Below are positions 63,109 through 64,000 of a DNA stretch of 64,000 bases, in pieces. The translations under genes and the position numbers were made by a program. This DNA comes from Clostridium scatologenes. Lineage in GTDB: Bacteria; Bacillota; Clostridia; Clostridiales; Clostridiaceae. The number at the start of each line of letters is the position of its first letter. Position 1 is the stretch's first letter. Where the stretch lies: contig NZ_CP009933.1 of assembly GCF_000968375.1 (NCBI RefSeq), positions 620,001 to 684,000 on the forward strand, in the 5' to 3' direction. The notes under the pieces were generated by a model, which was given only the letters and a program-made list of their open reading frames with translations, did no database searches and was not told the origin of the DNA.

Positions 63109-64000
63109 TAAAATAATATGTATATTAATGTTATGTTTATTTTTAACAGGATGTTGGGATTATAGGGACGTTAATAGAAGAACTATTGCTATTTCAGCTG
63201 GAGCAGATATTTCAAACAATAATATAGTAAATGCAGGTGAGAAAGCAAAGCTTTGGTCAAGTTCTTTACAAAAAGGAAATACTAATCAAATAATAGAGTC
63301 ATATAAATACGAAGCAGAGGGTGAAAATTTTGATGAAGTAAGGTCAAATTTTGAAGCCCGAATTTCTAATCCTGATTTTCCAAGTTCGGCAAGGGTATTT
63401 GTATTCAGTAAAAGATATGCTGAGGAAAAAGGTATAGAATCTTATATGAAAAGACTATATTATCTTATTGGACTTAGAAGTTCTATAATGCTTGCTGTAA
63501 GTAAGGAACCAGTGGCTGAACTTTATAGTAAAAAAGTTAACAATGATATATCTGTAGGGTATGGAATAGAAGATACAGTTAGGCATTTAGACTTAAATGG
63601 AGCAGCCTTGTATAAAACGGTTCAGGATATAGAATCAGATATAGAATTTGGAACTATAGGATTCTTACTTCCATACATTACCCAAGAGAATGATGCTATT
63701 AAATATATAGGGTTTGCAGCATTTAATGGCAATAAGTTAGTAGGTACTGTTAATCATGAAGATGGCAAGGGTTTCTTATTTGTGCTATCAAAAAAAGCTA
63801 CTGATACAAGATCTATTACTCACCCTAAAAATCCAAAGACTTTAATTTCAATTAAAAGTAATTTAGCAAAACGAAGCATAAAAACTAGTTATAAAGATAA
63901 TGTAATTAATATTTATATAAATTTAAAATTAAAATCACAAATGCAATATGAAGAAAATGTTGAACCAATAAATAAACAAGATAGGAAAGAAGTAGAGAAA
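63089..64000 (+). CDS. Spore germination lipoprotein, Ger(x)C family, 3' truncated by window edge
   Basis: At least 304 residues are encoded before the right edge. The signal ends in lipobox LTGC followed by WDYRDVNRRTIAISAGAD, the hallmark N-terminus of GerAC (CWD...E/D). Later segments include FDEVRSNFEARISNP, RVFVFSKRYAEEKGI and FLLPYITQENDAIKYIGFAAFNGNKLVG, typical of Ger(x)C domain 1. It is the lipoprotein subunit of the germinant receptor with the preceding GerAB. ATG 63089 follows AAAGGTG and lies inside gerAB. Confidence 0.92.
   Translation, partial: MINGRHSKIICILMLCLFLTGCWDYRDVNRRTIAISAGADISNNNIVNAGEKAKLWSSSLQKGNTNQIIESYKYEAEGENFDEVRSNFEARISNPDFPSSARVFVFSKRYAEEKGIESYMKRLYYLIGLRSSIMLAVSKEPVAELYSKKVNNDISVGYGIEDTVRHLDLNGAALYKTVQDIESDIEFGTIGFLLPYITQENDAIKYIGFAAFNGNKLVGTVNHEDGKGFLFVLSKKATDTRSITHPKNPKTLISIKSNLAKRSIKTSYKDNVINIYINLKLKSQMQYEENVEPINKQDRKEVEK

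Overview
The window is low-G+C, AT-rich DNA of a Clostridium sensu stricto-type anaerobe. The evidence is clostridial codon usage, strong AGGAGG-type ribosome binding sites, spore germination genes (gerAB/gerAC), butyrate-type acyl-CoA dehydrogenase and EtfAB genes, methyl-accepting chemotaxis proteins and c-di-GMP riboswitches. I see no phage, CRISPR array, rRNA or tRNA. The left edge cuts a large secreted protein gene and the right edge cuts gerAC.

Region 1 (1-12.9 kb) is a corrinoid/cobalt block. Two large secreted proteins carry alpha/alpha-toroid repeats, and the intact one also has a DUF4430 (transcobalamin-like C-terminal) domain. Two cobalamin riboswitches follow. The first precedes a TIM-barrel protein gene after an unusually long, hairpin-rich leader. 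The second precedes cbiJ-cbiQ-cbiO-cbiM-cbiN (precorrin-6A reductase plus an ECF cobalt transporter). An EamA-type transporter with a 23-histidine tail closes the block. Region 2 (13.0-14.3 kb, minus strand) has a small unknown protein and a CBS-GGDEF diguanylate cyclase, with a c-di-GMP-I riboswitch placed directly after the cyclase stop codon.

Region 3 (14.6-20.2 kb) holds two MarR-linked MFS transporter modules, one with an FAD oxidoreductase. Region 4 (20.4-25.1 kb) is a malate-type module: malic enzyme, KdgT-family permease and a CitA/DcuS-type two-component system whose kinase is split by an in-frame TAA. Region 5 (25.2-36.6 kb) has DUF2975/XRE, a radical SAM protein, a MocR/CGGC divergent pair, a chemoreceptor, an MFS pump, a Cys-cluster protein, a TPR protein and an acetyltransferase. 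Two related ~245 bp palindromic elements lie at 29.46-30.23 kb.

Region 6 (36.6-43.7 kb) is a lactate-oxidation operon: etfB, etfA, lctP, an FAD-linked lactate dehydrogenase and an acyl-CoA dehydrogenase. LldR-like operators lie upstream, together with decayed remnants of a second glcD-like gene and of crt. Region 7 (44.3-45.1 kb) is a DUF5714-type protein whose full reading frame needs UGA to be read as selenocysteine after a Cys (CU motif), with a SECIS-like hairpin just downstream.

Region 8 (45.2-54.3 kb) carries PssA, a VTT-domain protein, an OmpR-type two-component system, a heterodimeric ABC exporter with a divergent MerR regulator, an HxlR regulator and a decayed MarR gene. Region 9 (54.4-64 kb) has a Cache-GGDEF cyclase, a chemoreceptor behind a c-di-GMP-II riboswitch, a Dus enzyme, a membrane glycosyltransferase with a lipoprotein, a MITE-like palindrome and gerAB-gerAC. 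c-di-GMP signalling recurs (two cyclases, two riboswitch classes), as do B12/cobalt handling and lactate/malate use.
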